Counted from the first letter of the stretch, positions 16,906 through 25,674 are shown. The stretch: 46,676 nucleotides of DNA from an uncultured Pluralibacter sp. (GCF_913775985.1 NZ_CAJYMB010000079.1:1-46676); one strand, 5' to 3'. Notes: generated by a model from the sequence alone, not told the origin. A program made the numbers and translations.

Positions 16906-18926
16906 CGTGCTAACCCTCCCATTCGTCCGAATTGCGAAAGTGATTTATTGCGTTTGTTATCTTCGTGCTGTTCAAGTATCGCCATCAGTTGCCGCTGGCT
17001 GTCGCTGCCCGGCGCGGTGTCTCCCTGAAGCGTAATATTGAACGCCGTCTGACTCTGATCGGTAAAACTATTGCTTGCTGCAGGCGTGACGGCCTGGTAA
17101 TGGTTAAAGTTAGATGCCTGAGCGCCGCTCTTGAGAAGCTTAGGATCGCTTGCGATACCCAGAGCACCTACTGCGGCATCAGGTGGGGGCGCGGAGGCGT
17201 CTGCGCTGCCGAGACCGAGCTTCTCTTTAACTTTGTCGTAAGCACTGACAATCGCTTCCCAGGTTTTATTCAGGATGCCTATCTTAGCCAGTACGAAGGC
17301 GATAACTCCGGCTACCATAAGGCCAACGATCGCTATCGGGGAACCTATAGCTGCTATCACTACGCCGATAGCGCCAAATACCGTCGCAAAAACGCTGCCG
17401 ACCGTAGTGGCGACGGTAATGAGGATCCCGATGCCGCTGATTACCGGCGCAACAACACTCGCAACAAAACCGATTGCTCCCGCAACGCCAATGACGACTG
17501 CGGCGATAACGCCAAACGTTCGCGCCAGCCCCTGATTATTTTGCACCCACTGCTGCAGCTGCCCGAGATACAGCGTGGCTGTCTGCACCAGCGATCGCAA
17601 AGAAGACTCCTGCTGGCTAAAAATATCTACGCTGAGGGACTGCCACACTTCCTGAAGCCCCTGTAGATCGGTTCCCAGATTGCTGCCCTGAGTACCACCG
17701 GGCGCAGATCCGGGGGCAGATTTTGACGGCAGGGTGGCTGGAGTGTTCAGCGTCTGATACGAAGTGCCGATAGCGTGCAAATCTGACGCTGAACCATGAG
17801 GTTGCTGAATTTCCTGTGAGGCAGCTGTCATTTCTGCACCCTGGCCGACCGGCGCGGGGGGACCGTTCATCACCTGATAACACGATTGAACCACCTGCAG
17901 ACCGCTGCTTGCCGCGCGGACCGGTGAATTTGCTAGTCCGGTGAGGAGACCGACTGGACTTTTCGGATCCAGAGAGGGTAAAGCTTGCGCGCCGTTCAGC
18001 GTCTGGAAAGAAGACTGAATAATTTGTAGGCCGGCGGCTGCGCGGCTATCTGGCGCGGTTTGCGGCCCGGGGGATCCGCTGCCGCTATTTTCCTCTATCT
18101 GGATATTGAATACGTCGGCTGCGCCCTGCGTCTGGTAAGAAGACTGAATAGTCTGTAAATCCGCACCTGCGCCCGTGCCGGAGATCGCGGCATTTGCGCG
18201 TACAGATGCTGTTGGATCGCTGTTTACGGTCCCGACCGGATTGTTCTGCTGCTGATATGACATTTGCAGGCGTGAGGTTTCCGGCGCTCGCAGACTGTCA
18301 CTGTCACCTGGCGCCAAATGACCAGTAATATCAGAAGCCAGAGGAGAATCATTTTTTTTTAGCGACTGTTCGTAGCCGTTCATCAGCAGCTTTTTACCGA
18401 GGTTAAAACCGCCGGTGGCAAACTTCAGGCTGCTGCTGCCCAGCGCGGAGATCTGCTCAATCCTGGCTTTTTGCTTCGCCTGCAGACTGCTTTTTTTCTC
18501 CTGCAGCGCGATCTTGCTCTTTTGCGCATCGGCAGGGCTGATGCCGGTTTCTTTGAGCATGTCCCGGCGTGCTTTCAACGTTTCTTTTGCTACGTCGCGC
18601 TTTTGCTGAAGCCGGTTGACGCGTTTGTACTCGCGATTGAGCTGGCCTGCCTGCGCGCGGGTGGGCGGCCCACTTTGCTGCAGCATTCCGGCGTTAAGTT
18701 TGGCAGTTTTAAGTTCCTGATTAATCGCGGCGAGTGATTTTTTTGCCCGGGTAAAGCTGTCAATCATCCCAATCTGGGCGCTGAGTCCGGGCTGACTATC
18801 TTTAGCGACCTTCAGGCCACCAAACAGTGAAACGCTCTCCGTCTTTTCCGTATTTTTCGGGCTGAGCGGCCGCTTCGCCCGCTTGACCGCCGAGAGCAAT
18901 TTTTTGAGGTTTGCGCTGTTACTCAT
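16902..18926 (-). CDS. T: P2 gpT-like tail tape-measure protein with internal repeats
   Basis: 674 residues against 815 in P2, predicting a shorter tail because tape-measure length sets tail length. The N-terminal part (~1-200) is basic and coiled-coil. The middle (220-430) carries about five imperfect copies of a motif of the type LQxIQSSYQTLN: 257-266, 300-309, 343-352, 383-392 and 421-430, spaced 43, 43, 38-40 residues. The last copy merges into WQSLSVDIFSQQ, which resembles a P2-family segment. Residues ~470-550 hold several hydrophobic helices, expected to cross the target membrane on injection. The C-terminus is hydrophilic. It overlaps the E' frame by 8 bases. Confidence 0.92.
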   Translation of the reverse strand: MSNSANLKKLLSAVKRAKRPLSPKNTEKTESVSLFGGLKVAKDSQPGLSAQIGMIDSFTRAKKSLAAINQELKTAKLNAGMLQQSGPPTRAQAGQLNREYKRVNRLQQKRDVAKETLKARRDMLKETGISPADAQKSKIALQEKKSSLQAKQKARIEQISALGSSSLKFATGGFNLGKKLLMNGYEQSLKKNDSPLASDITGHLAPGDSDSLRAPETSRLQMSYQQQNNPVGTVNSDPTASVRANAAISGTGAGADLQTIQSSYQTQGAADVFNIQIEENSGSGSPGPQTAPDSRAAAGLQIIQSSFQTLNGAQALPSLDPKSPVGLLTGLANSPVRAASSGLQVVQSCYQVMNGPPAPVGQGAEMTAASQEIQQPHGSASDLHAIGTSYQTLNTPATLPSKSAPGSAPGGTQGSNLGTDLQGLQEVWQSLSVDIFSQQESSLRSLVQTATLYLGQLQQWVQNNQGLARTFGVIAAVVIGVAGAIGFVASVVAPVISGIGILITVATTVGSVFATVFGAIGVVIAAIGSPIAIVGLMVAGVIAFVLAKIGILNKTWEAIVSAYDKVKEKLGLGSADASAPPPDAAVGALGIASDPKLLKSGAQASNFNHYQAVTPAASNSFTDQSQTAFNITLQGDTAPGSDSQRQLMAILEQHEDNKRNKSLSQFGRMGGLAR

Positions 18927-19352
18927 AGGTATTTCCGCTTCGCTGGAGCGCTTTCTCGCGCCATGAGATAAGTTCAGTCAGGCTCATCAGGCTGAGCTCT
19001 GACGGCGGCCAGTGGAAAATTACCGCGACATCCGCCATCAGATCGTCAACCGATAAGTTTTTTGGGAAACTTACCGTGCCGCATTCGGCGACAAAAAACC
19101 GACCACCTTGCCTGCGAGAGCGACCATATCTACCAGATCCAGCGCGGCGATTTCCTGCTCGGTCAGGGAAGGGGAGGTCATGCGCGGCAGCACCTTAATC
19201 AGTGCATCCACTTCGGCATTTGCCACGGCTGCCAGGCTCAGGCCGCGCAGGGTACCGGCATTAGGCTTCATCAGCGTCAGGGTATCGATCAGCTGCTCGC
19301 CGCGCTTAACGGGGGTTTCCAGAGTGACGACGTTATCGACTTCGTTGCTCAT
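18919..19352 (-). CDS. E': P2 gpE+E' tail assembly chaperone made by -1 frameshift
   Basis: Long product of ~144 residues (P2: 142). A slippery heptamer T TTT TTG at 19098-19092 lets ribosomes slip back one base near the end of E. Translation then continues as VAECGTVSFPKNLSV... ...FHWPPSELSLMSLTELISW to a stop inside the start of T. The WPPSE and LTELISWREKAL segments match the conserved E' end. The E:E+E' ratio is needed for tape-measure assembly in P2, so conservation of the slip site argues that the tail is still functional. Confidence 0.88.
19071..19352 (-). CDS. E: P2 gpE-like tail assembly chaperone
   Basis: 93 residues (P2 E: 91). Short product of the E/E' pair that binds the tape measure during tail assembly. 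Residues 22-60 (QLIDTLTLMKPNAGTLRGLS) are typical of the phage tail E family. Located between FII and T as in P2. It stops at TAA just 21 bases after the slippery heptamer. Confidence 0.94.
   Translation of the reverse strand: MSNEVDNVVTLETPVKRGEQLIDTLTLMKPNAGTLRGLSLAAVANAEVDALIKVLPRMTSPSLTEQEIAALDLVDMVALAGKVVGFLSPNAAR
19092..19098 (-). promoter_or_regulatory. -1 ribosomal frameshift slippery site (T TTT TTG)
   Basis: The heptamer read in the E frame is GGT TTT TTG. It matches X XXY YYZ logic and the known slip site of P2 E. Confidence 0.88.
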
Positions 19353-19412
19353 AAGATCCTCAAAAAGGTATTTACTGAAAGAGAGCCGGCCAGCCGGGCT
19401 GGCCGGAAGAGG

Positions 19413-19931
19413 TTACAGACCGATATTGCGGCGGTGCTGTTCGAGCCGATCGGTACCGTTGATCTTCTCGATCATGTTGACAGTATCGATCTCCACCAGC
19501 TCTTTGCCGTCGATAGTCAGCTTGAAGTAGGTACAGACCACGGAGATTTTCGCTTCGGTGTCTTCACCCGGCTTATTCTCGCCGGTGTCGATCTCTTTCT
19601 GACGCCCGCGCATCAGCACTTCTACAGCGCTGGTATCGCCGGTGTCGTCACGTTGATAGGAGCCGGCAAAGCGGATCGGTACGCCATCAATGCTGGTGGC
19701 TGCATACAGCTCCCAGATAACCGAATCCGGGAAGCCGCCGAGGGACCACTCCATCGACAGCGCATCATCGTCAAGACCCATATCAATGGGCGCGCTGCCG
19801 TTCATCCCCGCCCCGCGGTAGTTTTCAATTTTGCGGGTGAGCTTGGGCAGCGTGATAGATTTAGCGACTCCCTGGTAGCTATAACCATTGAGGAACACGT
19901 TCATTAATTTCAACTTACGCGGCATTGCCAT
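19413..19931 (-). CDS. FII: P2 gpFII-like major tail tube protein
   Basis: 172 residues, the P2 length. Stacked hexamers of this protein form the inner tube that is driven through the target envelope. MPRKLKLMNVFLNGYSYQGV and IENYRGAGMNGSAPIDMGLDD are conserved family blocks. It follows the sheath gene after 12 bases. Confidence 0.95.
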   Translation of the reverse strand: MAMPRKLKLMNVFLNGYSYQGVAKSITLPKLTRKIENYRGAGMNGSAPIDMGLDDDALSMEWSLGGFPDSVIWELYAATSIDGVPIRFAGSYQRDDTGDTSAVEVLMRGRQKEIDTGENKPGEDTEAKISVVCTYFKLTIDGKELVEIDTVNMIEKINGTDRLEQHRRNIGL

Positions 19932-19943
19932 ATATCAGGTTCC

Positions 19944-21134
19944 TTATTTGCTGTTGACCGAAGAGGCCAGGTTCGCCAGGTATTTATCGGTGATGCGCTG
20001 GCGCAGGGTCAGGTTTTCCAGAGGCGGCACCGGGGTATAGTCGTAATCGATGTACAATTTGCCTGCTTTGAGGGTCTGGGCATCGTTCGCGTCCTCGTCG
20101 AACCAGCAGCTGGCATCGATGATGTAGCCGTTAGTTTTCAGCTCGCGGAACTTAGCGTTAATGCCGTCGATAATGTCGCGGATCAGCGTTGCGGTAACCG
20201 GCTTATCCACCGCCCACATATGGCCTTCTGCCATAGTGTCGGCAATGATTTGCGCCGTGCGGGTGTAGTTTTCAAACAGGAACAGCGGATCGTCAGCACA
20301 GGTGCGGTTGCCCCAGAAGCGGAAGCCGTCCTTGCGGACCAGGGTGGTAACGCCGGCTTCGTTTAGAAGATCAGCATCGGTGCCGGATGACTGTAAATCC
20401 CAGAATACCGAGGTGCTGATGCCGGTAACGCCGTTTACGCCGACGTTAGACAGGGTTTTGTGCCAGCCGGTGGTTTGGTCGATGCTCGCGCGCAGGCCGA
20501 GGGCGCGGGCGGTTGCATAAGCCGTTGCACTCGTGCTGTTGACCGTATCCCAGGCAAGAAAATCTGGCCAAATCAGCATCAGTTCACGCTGGCTGAAGTT
20601 TTCACGATAGGCGATAGCCTCAGACACTGTTTTACACTGCCAGGCGCTGATATAGCCGAAAGCGCGCAGCTGTTGGCAAACAGAGGCCAGTGCGGTCGCC
20701 ACTTCTTTACTGTCGAGTCCGGGAACGCCGAGAATGCGCGGCTTCACGCCGGTGACTGCTTCGGCGGTCAGCAGTGCCTTCATTCCGGTATAGTTACCGT
20801 TAGCGTCGGTGGTGCCGATGATGTTGGAGATGGTCTGCGCCTGTGCGGCCTTCTCGTCATCGCCTTTACCTTCTTCGACGCGAATGACGACGATAACGGG
20901 TTTTGCCTGGTCGGCAATAGCCTGCAGCGAGGAGGCGAGGGTGCCTTTGCTGCCCGCCTTACCAATAGCGCTCTGCACGTTAGTTACCAGTACAGGAACG
21001 TTCAGCGGAAACATTACCGCATCAGCGTCTTCGCTGGTGCAGACCATGCCGATAACGGCGGTTGATACTGTTGAAATGACGCGGGTGCCGTCGTTAACTT
21101 CGACAACCTGTACGCCGTGGTGGTAGTCACTCAT
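19944..21134 (-). CDS. FI: P2 gpFI-like contractile tail sheath protein
   Basis: 396 residues, the P2 length. The sheath surrounds the tube and contracts to drive it into the target cell. The N-terminal DYHHGVQVVEVNDGTRVIST and the C-terminal DASCWFDEDANDAQTLKAGK then LYIDYDYTPVPPLENL are conserved sheath signatures. First gene of the FI-FII-E-T-U-D-ogr transcription unit, with a late-promoter motif 73 bases upstream of the ATG. Confidence 0.96.
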   Translation of the reverse strand: MSDYHHGVQVVEVNDGTRVISTVSTAVIGMVCTSEDADAVMFPLNVPVLVTNVQSAIGKAGSKGTLASSLQAIADQAKPVIVVIRVEEGKGDDEKAAQAQTISNIIGTTDANGNYTGMKALLTAEAVTGVKPRILGVPGLDSKEVATALASVCQQLRAFGYISAWQCKTVSEAIAYRENFSQRELMLIWPDFLAWDTVNSTSATAYATARALGLRASIDQTTGWHKTLSNVGVNGVTGISTSVFWDLQSSGTDADLLNEAGVTTLVRKDGFRFWGNRTCADDPLFLFENYTRTAQIIADTMAEGHMWAVDKPVTATLIRDIIDGINAKFRELKTNGYIIDASCWFDEDANDAQTLKAGKLYIDYDYTPVPPLENLTLRQRITDKYLANLASSVNSK

Positions 21135-21206
21135 CCAATTTACTCCGTGGTGTTGGGGTGAGTGCTATTTTCCTTAATTCAGCGAGCGGCGCTATTTGTT
21201 GGGGTT

Positions 21207-21225
21207 GGGTTGGGGGTGGCACAAC
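21207..21225 (-). promoter_or_regulatory. Candidate Ogr-dependent late promoter motif upstream of FI
   Basis: GTTGTGCCACCCCCAACCC on the minus strand. GTTGTG-N10-CCC recurs with identical spacing upstream of V and X. It corresponds to TGT-N12-CCA, one base off the TGT-N12-ACA Ogr consensus of P2. The site is 73-91 bases before the FI start, allowing a start of transcription ~55 bases downstream of its centre. Confidence 0.65.
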
Positions 21226-21248
21226 GGGATAAAACTTTCTATGAAATA

Positions 21249-21276
21249 AAAAACGCCTTTAAAGGCGTTTTTGTTT
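21249..21276. terminator. Terminator downstream of tail fibre gene H
   Basis: AAAAACGCC-TTTAAA-GGCGTTTTT with flanking A and T tracts, suited to both directions. It separates the V-W-J-I-H unit from the FI unit. Confidence 0.88.
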
Positions 21277-21341
21277 AAAATTATATAGAATTCATCTTCC
21301 GCTAATCGCCAGATAATGATACTTCTTTAATATTTTATAAT

Positions 21342-23105
21342 TTATGCGGCTCTAACTATATAGTTGAATGCGATATTCCTTGAGCGGACAGATAAATAAT
21401 TGGTGATGCCATCAACTGTTTGAGTCTCAGCTTTGCCGGAAAATGTGCCGAAGGCGGTAAAGCTCGCTCCTGCGTAATCCTTTTTGTCATAATTTTTAAA
21501 ATAGTTTTGTGGTGGCGCAGAGTTTCCATTGTTATTAAATGATCCATCACCATGATAGTCAGTAAGAGATGTAGCATCCTGCCAGCTTAATAATTGTCGA
21601 TCAATATCCACCCCTCGCCCATTATCCCACCCGCGAATAAACTCTCCCCGCAGATCGGGTAATTTTCCAGTAGGGTATGCAAGCGCCAGTTTGGGATATT
21701 TCGCCTTATCAAACGTAGCACCATTGCATATTAACCAGCCGGCAGGCGGCGTGGCGGTTGGCCACGGAACTGGAACGCCGACAGGGAGGGCTGAGCCTTC
21801 ACCAAGATTAAGATTTTGGCGCAATGTATCGACCGATATGTCGGCAGTGCCGTCAAATGACGCGCCGCCGATGTTGCGAGTAGTAGTAAGCCTTGTCGCT
21901 GTAGCGGCATTACCATCGAATTTGAGCGCCTTTACGGTACCGGGGAAGATAGTATTGTTACTTTCATCTAGAATTGTGACAGTTGAAATAACAGTATTTT
22001 TGGCGTCCCTTTTACGAGCATAAATGCTAGTTATTGCATCATCAGTAGTGCCTAACTCTACATAGCCTCTATCTTTTCCATTATTACCGACAGCAACATA
22101 ACCACCATCTGTCGAGCTATCTCCGTGAATTAGCTTAAAAAAAGTATTGTCGACATCACTACCCTTGATTGTAATGGTTCCATCGATACTAGTTGTACCG
22201 TCAAAATTGTTTCCCCATAGGCTACGTGTGGTCTGCAGTTTAGTCGCCGTAGCCGCATTGCCGCTGGTGGCCTGATTACCTGCGGCGTTAACGCCCGGGA
22301 GAGTAATATCGGCCGAACCATCAAACGCTACGCCGCCGATTTTCCGCGCAGCCTGTAGCTTGCTGGCCGTGGTGGCATTGCCGCTCAGGGAACCTTCGGC
22401 GCCGCCGGAAAAGGTTTGCTTTGCTGACCAGGTATTTGCACCGTTGGCCAGCGGAACAGCATCGCCGCTGGTGCCGGTGTTTTTGAGTGCCGCAGAGCCG
22501 AGCCCTAATGCACTGCGTCCTTTCGCCTTGTCGGCCACGTCGGAGAGGTTATTTTTGGCCTGCAGATACTGCGCGTGCGGATTATCAGCCGCAATATGCT
22601 TTTTCATCAGGTCATCAGCATAGGCTTTTACCTCAATGACCTTCTCATCAACATATTGCCGGGTAGCCAGTACGACCGCTGGATCGATTTTCAGCGTGAC
22701 CGCTGCGGTGCTGGAAACAATCAGCACCATGCGGATTGTCTGGGTACGCCCGCTGCCTTCCTGCAGCAGTGGCTTATAGGTTTCGGGACAGTTGGCGACA
22801 GCAATTAATGCACCGCTGTCGTCAAATAGCCCCAGTTCGCGGATCCAGAATCCGCCTTCATTTTCCGGAATGACCTGCTCGGCGATGATCTGGCTGGCGT
22901 TATCAGGATCGATAGAAAGCCTGTTCAGCGGCGCAATACGCTTCTGATTAAGCAGTTTTGTCTGGGCCGGATCGGGGGCCGGCAGCGTACCGTTAGCATC
23001 CCCAACGGCCATTTGCGTCAGGTTGAGCTTGGTCCCCAGCGCGGCGGCGTTAGCCAGCCTTGCCGCACCCTGATTGGTCAAAATGGCATAAAATTTTGCT
23101 GTCAT
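21342..23105 (-). CDS. H: P2 gpH-like tail fibre (DUF3751 N-terminus, repeat shaft, collar domain)
   Basis: 587 residues. Receptor-binding fibre that would set the killing spectrum. The N-terminal ~160 residues (MTAKFYAILTNQGAARLANA, GGFWIRELGLFDDSGALIAV) attach to the baseplate. The shaft has three copies of a motif of the type NAATATKLQTTRxIGG..FDGSADI (near residues 240-270, 280-310 and 400-430). Near 450-500 is a tail-collar domain (GWLICNGATFDKAKYPKLA, LPDLRGEFIRGWD), and the C-terminus ends RNIAFNYIVRAA. The distal part is AT-richer than the rest of the element, as expected for exchanged fibre tips. No assembly chaperone G follows, unlike P2. Confidence 0.92.
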   Translation of the reverse strand: MTAKFYAILTNQGAARLANAAALGTKLNLTQMAVGDANGTLPAPDPAQTKLLNQKRIAPLNRLSIDPDNASQIIAEQVIPENEGGFWIRELGLFDDSGALIAVANCPETYKPLLQEGSGRTQTIRMVLIVSSTAAVTLKIDPAVVLATRQYVDEKVIEVKAYADDLMKKHIAADNPHAQYLQAKNNLSDVADKAKGRSALGLGSAALKNTGTSGDAVPLANGANTWSAKQTFSGGAEGSLSGNATTASKLQAARKIGGVAFDGSADITLPGVNAAGNQATSGNAATATKLQTTRSLWGNNFDGTTSIDGTITIKGSDVDNTFFKLIHGDSSTDGGYVAVGNNGKDRGYVELGTTDDAITSIYARKRDAKNTVISTVTILDESNNTIFPGTVKALKFDGNAATATRLTTTRNIGGASFDGTADISVDTLRQNLNLGEGSALPVGVPVPWPTATPPAGWLICNGATFDKAKYPKLALAYPTGKLPDLRGEFIRGWDNGRGVDIDRQLLSWQDATSLTDYHGDGSFNNNGNSAPPQNYFKNYDKKDYAGASFTAFGTFSGKAETQTVDGITNYLSVRSRNIAFNYIVRAA

Positions 23106-23713
23106 GCATTTACTCTCAGGTTGTCAATTAAATGGATGGCCGAAGCCGGATAGTATTCCCCGCCGACGGTAATAGCTTCGGGGGTATAGGGGTAAATCGT
23201 GAGGCTATCGCCGTCATAGCTGCCAGAGCCGACAAACAGAGAACCGGATGCGGTCAGGCTGATAGCCAGCCCGCTCAGATGGCGGCTGGCCGGTTTAGCG
23301 TCATCGATGACACGTTCCAGCTCCTGATACATTTCTTCGGTGATGCCTTGCTCAAGAACGCCGACAACAAGACGAAAAGTGCCGGGCGTTTCGTCCAGCT
23401 GCCACCACTCTTTAATCTCAATCAAAAAGCCCAGCGGCTCGACCACGCGGCGCAGCGCGCCGATGGTGCCTTTATGCTGATGCACGAAAAAAGAGGATTG
23501 AATAACGCTGCGTTTAGTGGCCTCCGGCCATTTTTCATCCCAGCGGTCGACCGAGAGCGCCCAGGCAAGCCAGGGGAGCAGTTCAGCCGGACAGGTTTGC
23601 GGGTTCCAGAGCGTGCTGAGATTGACGGGAACACCGGCGATATCTGCCGCCGCATCTGCCGCGGCGAGTTCAAGCAGTGAGGATCCGACCGGCAGAAGGC
23701 GATGGTTATTCAT
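23102..23713 (-). CDS. I: P2 gpI-like baseplate wedge/tail protein I
   Basis: 203 residues from the ATG at 23713, which has a GGAGG ribosome site; the open frame upstream lies inside J. P2 I is 176. The core is conserved (LLPVGSSLLELAAADAAADI, LSTLWNPQTCPAELLPWLAW, SFFVHQHKGTIGALRRVVEP). The last ~40 residues are an extension relative to P2. It links baseplate and fibre. It overlaps J by 8 bases and H by 4. Confidence 0.93.
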   Translation of the reverse strand: MNNHRLLPVGSSLLELAAADAAADIAGVPVNLSTLWNPQTCPAELLPWLAWALSVDRWDEKWPEATKRSVIQSSFFVHQHKGTIGALRRVVEPLGFLIEIKEWWQLDETPGTFRLVVGVLEQGITEEMYQELERVIDDAKPASRHLSGLAISLTASGSLFVGSGSYDGDSLTIYPYTPEAITVGGEYYPASAIHLIDNLRVNA

Positions 23714-24614
23714 CCTCGCCTCCTGAGGTAATGCGGTATTGGGTGCACCAGGAAGCCTGGTGCTTATCCAGCACAATATCCTGCACCGGTGCAGCCAGCT
23801 CGACCCGCTGTACCCCCTCAACGTGTAAGGCCGCATAGATTGCCGACTTGCGGATATCGCGGCCAAGGCGATGCTGGGTAGTGATATATGCCTTTAGCTG
23901 TGCTTCTGCCGTCTTGCGAATGGGTTCGGCTTCCGGGCCAGGATAAAAGTAGAGTGTGGCATCAATGGTGTAGGGCACAATTTCCGCGCTTTGTACCGTC
24001 ACTCTGTCGCCCACCGGGCGAACGTTCTCTGCATTGAGCGCCTGGGCCACAATATCCAGCAGCGCTTTGCTGGCGGTACCGTTACCTTCTCGTGACAATA
24101 CGCTTATCGTGACGTAAGCGGGCTGTGGGCTTATGACGGAGATATCGGCGACGCTGCCGTCAGCGCTGCGCCCGTGATATTCATAGGACCCCACCGGGCC
24201 TGCGACACTCACACCCTCAAATGCCTGCTGGGCGCGCAGGCGCAGATCGGTATCGGACTCCATTATTGCTGGGGTCGGCGGCACAGTGGTGTCATCTCCC
24301 GGAACAATGGTGAGCCGCCGGGTATTGTTATTTGCCGCCAGCACGTCCAGGTCGCTTCCCCGGGCATAAGCCAGCATCACCGCACGGGCGGCTTCGTTTA
24401 CGCGCTGGCGAAGCAGCACCTCGCGGTAGGCGTTCTCCTCGAGAAACTTTGTCAGGGGTTCTGACTCCAGCGCCAGCGTACGGCTAACGGCATCCTGCTG
24501 GTCAGCAGGCAGCAGCGCAACCAGGCGGGCTTTGCGCTCTGAAAGAATGTCTTCGTAATCCAGTGTCTCAACCACATCGGGGGAGGGCAGCTGGCTCAGG
24601 TCAATAATGGGCAT
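23706..24614 (-). CDS. J: P2 gpJ-like baseplate protein J
   Basis: 302 residues, identical in length to P2 J. Baseplate wedge component of the baseplate_J family (T4 gp6-like). Conserved are PDVVETLDYEDILSERKARL, VNEAARAVMLAYARGSDLD (followed by VLAANN) and the C-terminal YAALHVEGVQRVELAAPVQD. It starts 3 bases after W. Confidence 0.94.
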   Translation of the reverse strand: MPIIDLSQLPSPDVVETLDYEDILSERKARLVALLPADQQDAVSRTLALESEPLTKFLEENAYREVLLRQRVNEAARAVMLAYARGSDLDVLAANNNTRRLTIVPGDDTTVPPTPAIMESDTDLRLRAQQAFEGVSVAGPVGSYEYHGRSADGSVADISVISPQPAYVTISVLSREGNGTASKALLDIVAQALNAENVRPVGDRVTVQSAEIVPYTIDATLYFYPGPEAEPIRKTAEAQLKAYITTQHRLGRDIRKSAIYAALHVEGVQRVELAAPVQDIVLDKHQASWCTQYRITSGGEDE

Positions 24615-24617
24615 GAT

Positions 24618-24965
24618 TTAACTCACTGGCAGGGTTAATGAAAGTGGCTCGCCACTGCTGCGCAGCTGGCCCGTCAGGTTAACCAGCATCCGGCCATCGG
24701 CGAGGCGTTCGGTCGTCACGGCGCTGAGCTGCACGCGCGGTTCCCACTGGAGAACTGCCATATAGCAGGCCACCATGATTTGCAGTTCCAGAGCTGGGGT
24801 AAGCGGCTGATCCACCAGTGCCGAGAGTAGCGAACCATACTGGCGGCGCATAATCCTCGACCCGACCGGTGTACGCAGCACATCGCTCAGACTTTGACGG
24901 ATATGATCGCCGTCGGTTAGCGTCCGGCCGGTGCTGCGGTTCATGCCTGAATAACGAATTGTCAT
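24618..24965 (-). CDS. W: P2 gpW-like baseplate protein (gp25 family)
   Basis: 115 residues, same as P2 W. gp25-like wedge protein that joins the baseplate to the sheath and starts sheath polymerisation. The SLSDVLRTPVGSRIMRRQYG block is diagnostic. ATGA overlap with the end of V. Confidence 0.95.
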   Translation of the reverse strand: MTIRYSGMNRSTGRTLTDGDHIRQSLSDVLRTPVGSRIMRRQYGSLLSALVDQPLTPALELQIMVACYMAVLQWEPRVQLSAVTTERLADGRMLVNLTGQLRSSGEPLSLTLPVS

Positions 24966-25597
24966 AACGGTGCTCCCGTGGTTCCGCCGCTGTCGCCCGG
25001 ATGTTTATGGGTGTGCAGCACTTTGCCGTTAGAGGACAGCGCGCCGCCGCCGTGGGTGATATTGCCGTTCATCGTGCCTCCCTGCTGGACTTCCAGCGTG
25101 GCGGTGGTCAGCTTATGGGTGCAGACCACCTCCGGGGTATCCAGCGTGATGCGGCTGCTGGCTTTAACCGTCACCTGCGGCACTGTCACCGTGACGGATT
25201 CAGAGGCGGTTATCTGCGCAGTTTTAATGCCGGATACCGTCAGGGTGCTGGTTTTCGGCTCGTATTCAAAAACCGCTCCGTCGGGAAAGATCACATGATG
25301 AGCGTCTGCCGAGACCGAGGGGGCCGGTGCATCATCGGAGAAGATGCCTGGCAGAATAAATGCGGTATCCAGCTCGCCGCCGATGGCGAGAAGCAGCACC
25401 TGTTCGCCAACGGAAGGTGCCCACCAGCTGCGGGCTTTTCCGGCGCGCTGAGTCAGCCACGGAAGCCAGTCGGTGAGCAAGTCGCCGCTGGAGACCCGGC
25501 AGCGGCCGCGCGCCAAATCGATTTCAGCGACGGCGCCGATGCGGATTACGTTGCCCATCAGCCGGGTAATATCGAAAAAGTTGTCGTTTGTGTTCAT
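24962..25597 (-). CDS. V: P2 gpV-like baseplate spike
   Basis: 211 residues, the P2 length, from the ATG at 25597. Trimeric membrane-piercing spike. The N-terminal OB-fold (~15-110: NVIRIGAVAEIDLARGRCRV, WWAPSVGEQVLLLAIGG) is followed by a beta-helix (~120-190). The C-terminal HTHKH (His195/197/199) is the histidine cluster that binds iron at the spike tip in P2. The frame is open 21 codons further, but that would cover the late-promoter motif. No clear ribosome site. Confidence 0.94.
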   Translation of the reverse strand: MNTNDNFFDITRLMGNVIRIGAVAEIDLARGRCRVSSGDLLTDWLPWLTQRAGKARSWWAPSVGEQVLLLAIGGELDTAFILPGIFSDDAPAPSVSADAHHVIFPDGAVFEYEPKTSTLTVSGIKTAQITASESVTVTVPQVTVKASSRITLDTPEVVCTHKLTTATLEVQQGGTMNGNITHGGGALSSNGKVLHTHKHPGDSGGTTGAPL

Positions 25598-25644
25598 AAG
25601 AAAAGGATGCCGTTGAGAGGTTATTGTCGCAATCAGATGCCATT

Positions 25645-25663
25645 GGGCGGTTTGCCACACAAC
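25645..25663 (-). promoter_or_regulatory. Candidate Ogr-dependent late promoter motif upstream of V
   Basis: GTTGTGTGGCAAACCGCCC on the minus strand, the second GTTGTG-N10-CCC copy. It lies in the 77-base gap between R and V, where P2 has gene S and the V promoter. Confidence 0.62.
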
Positions 25664-25674
25664 ATCTGGTTGGG

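Noticed and set aside
17630-18300. CRISPR-like array suggested by the repeated segments in the tape-measure gene
   Set aside because: Repeats are imperfect, in frame and protein-coding with ~120-base periods; they are domain repeats, not CRISPR.
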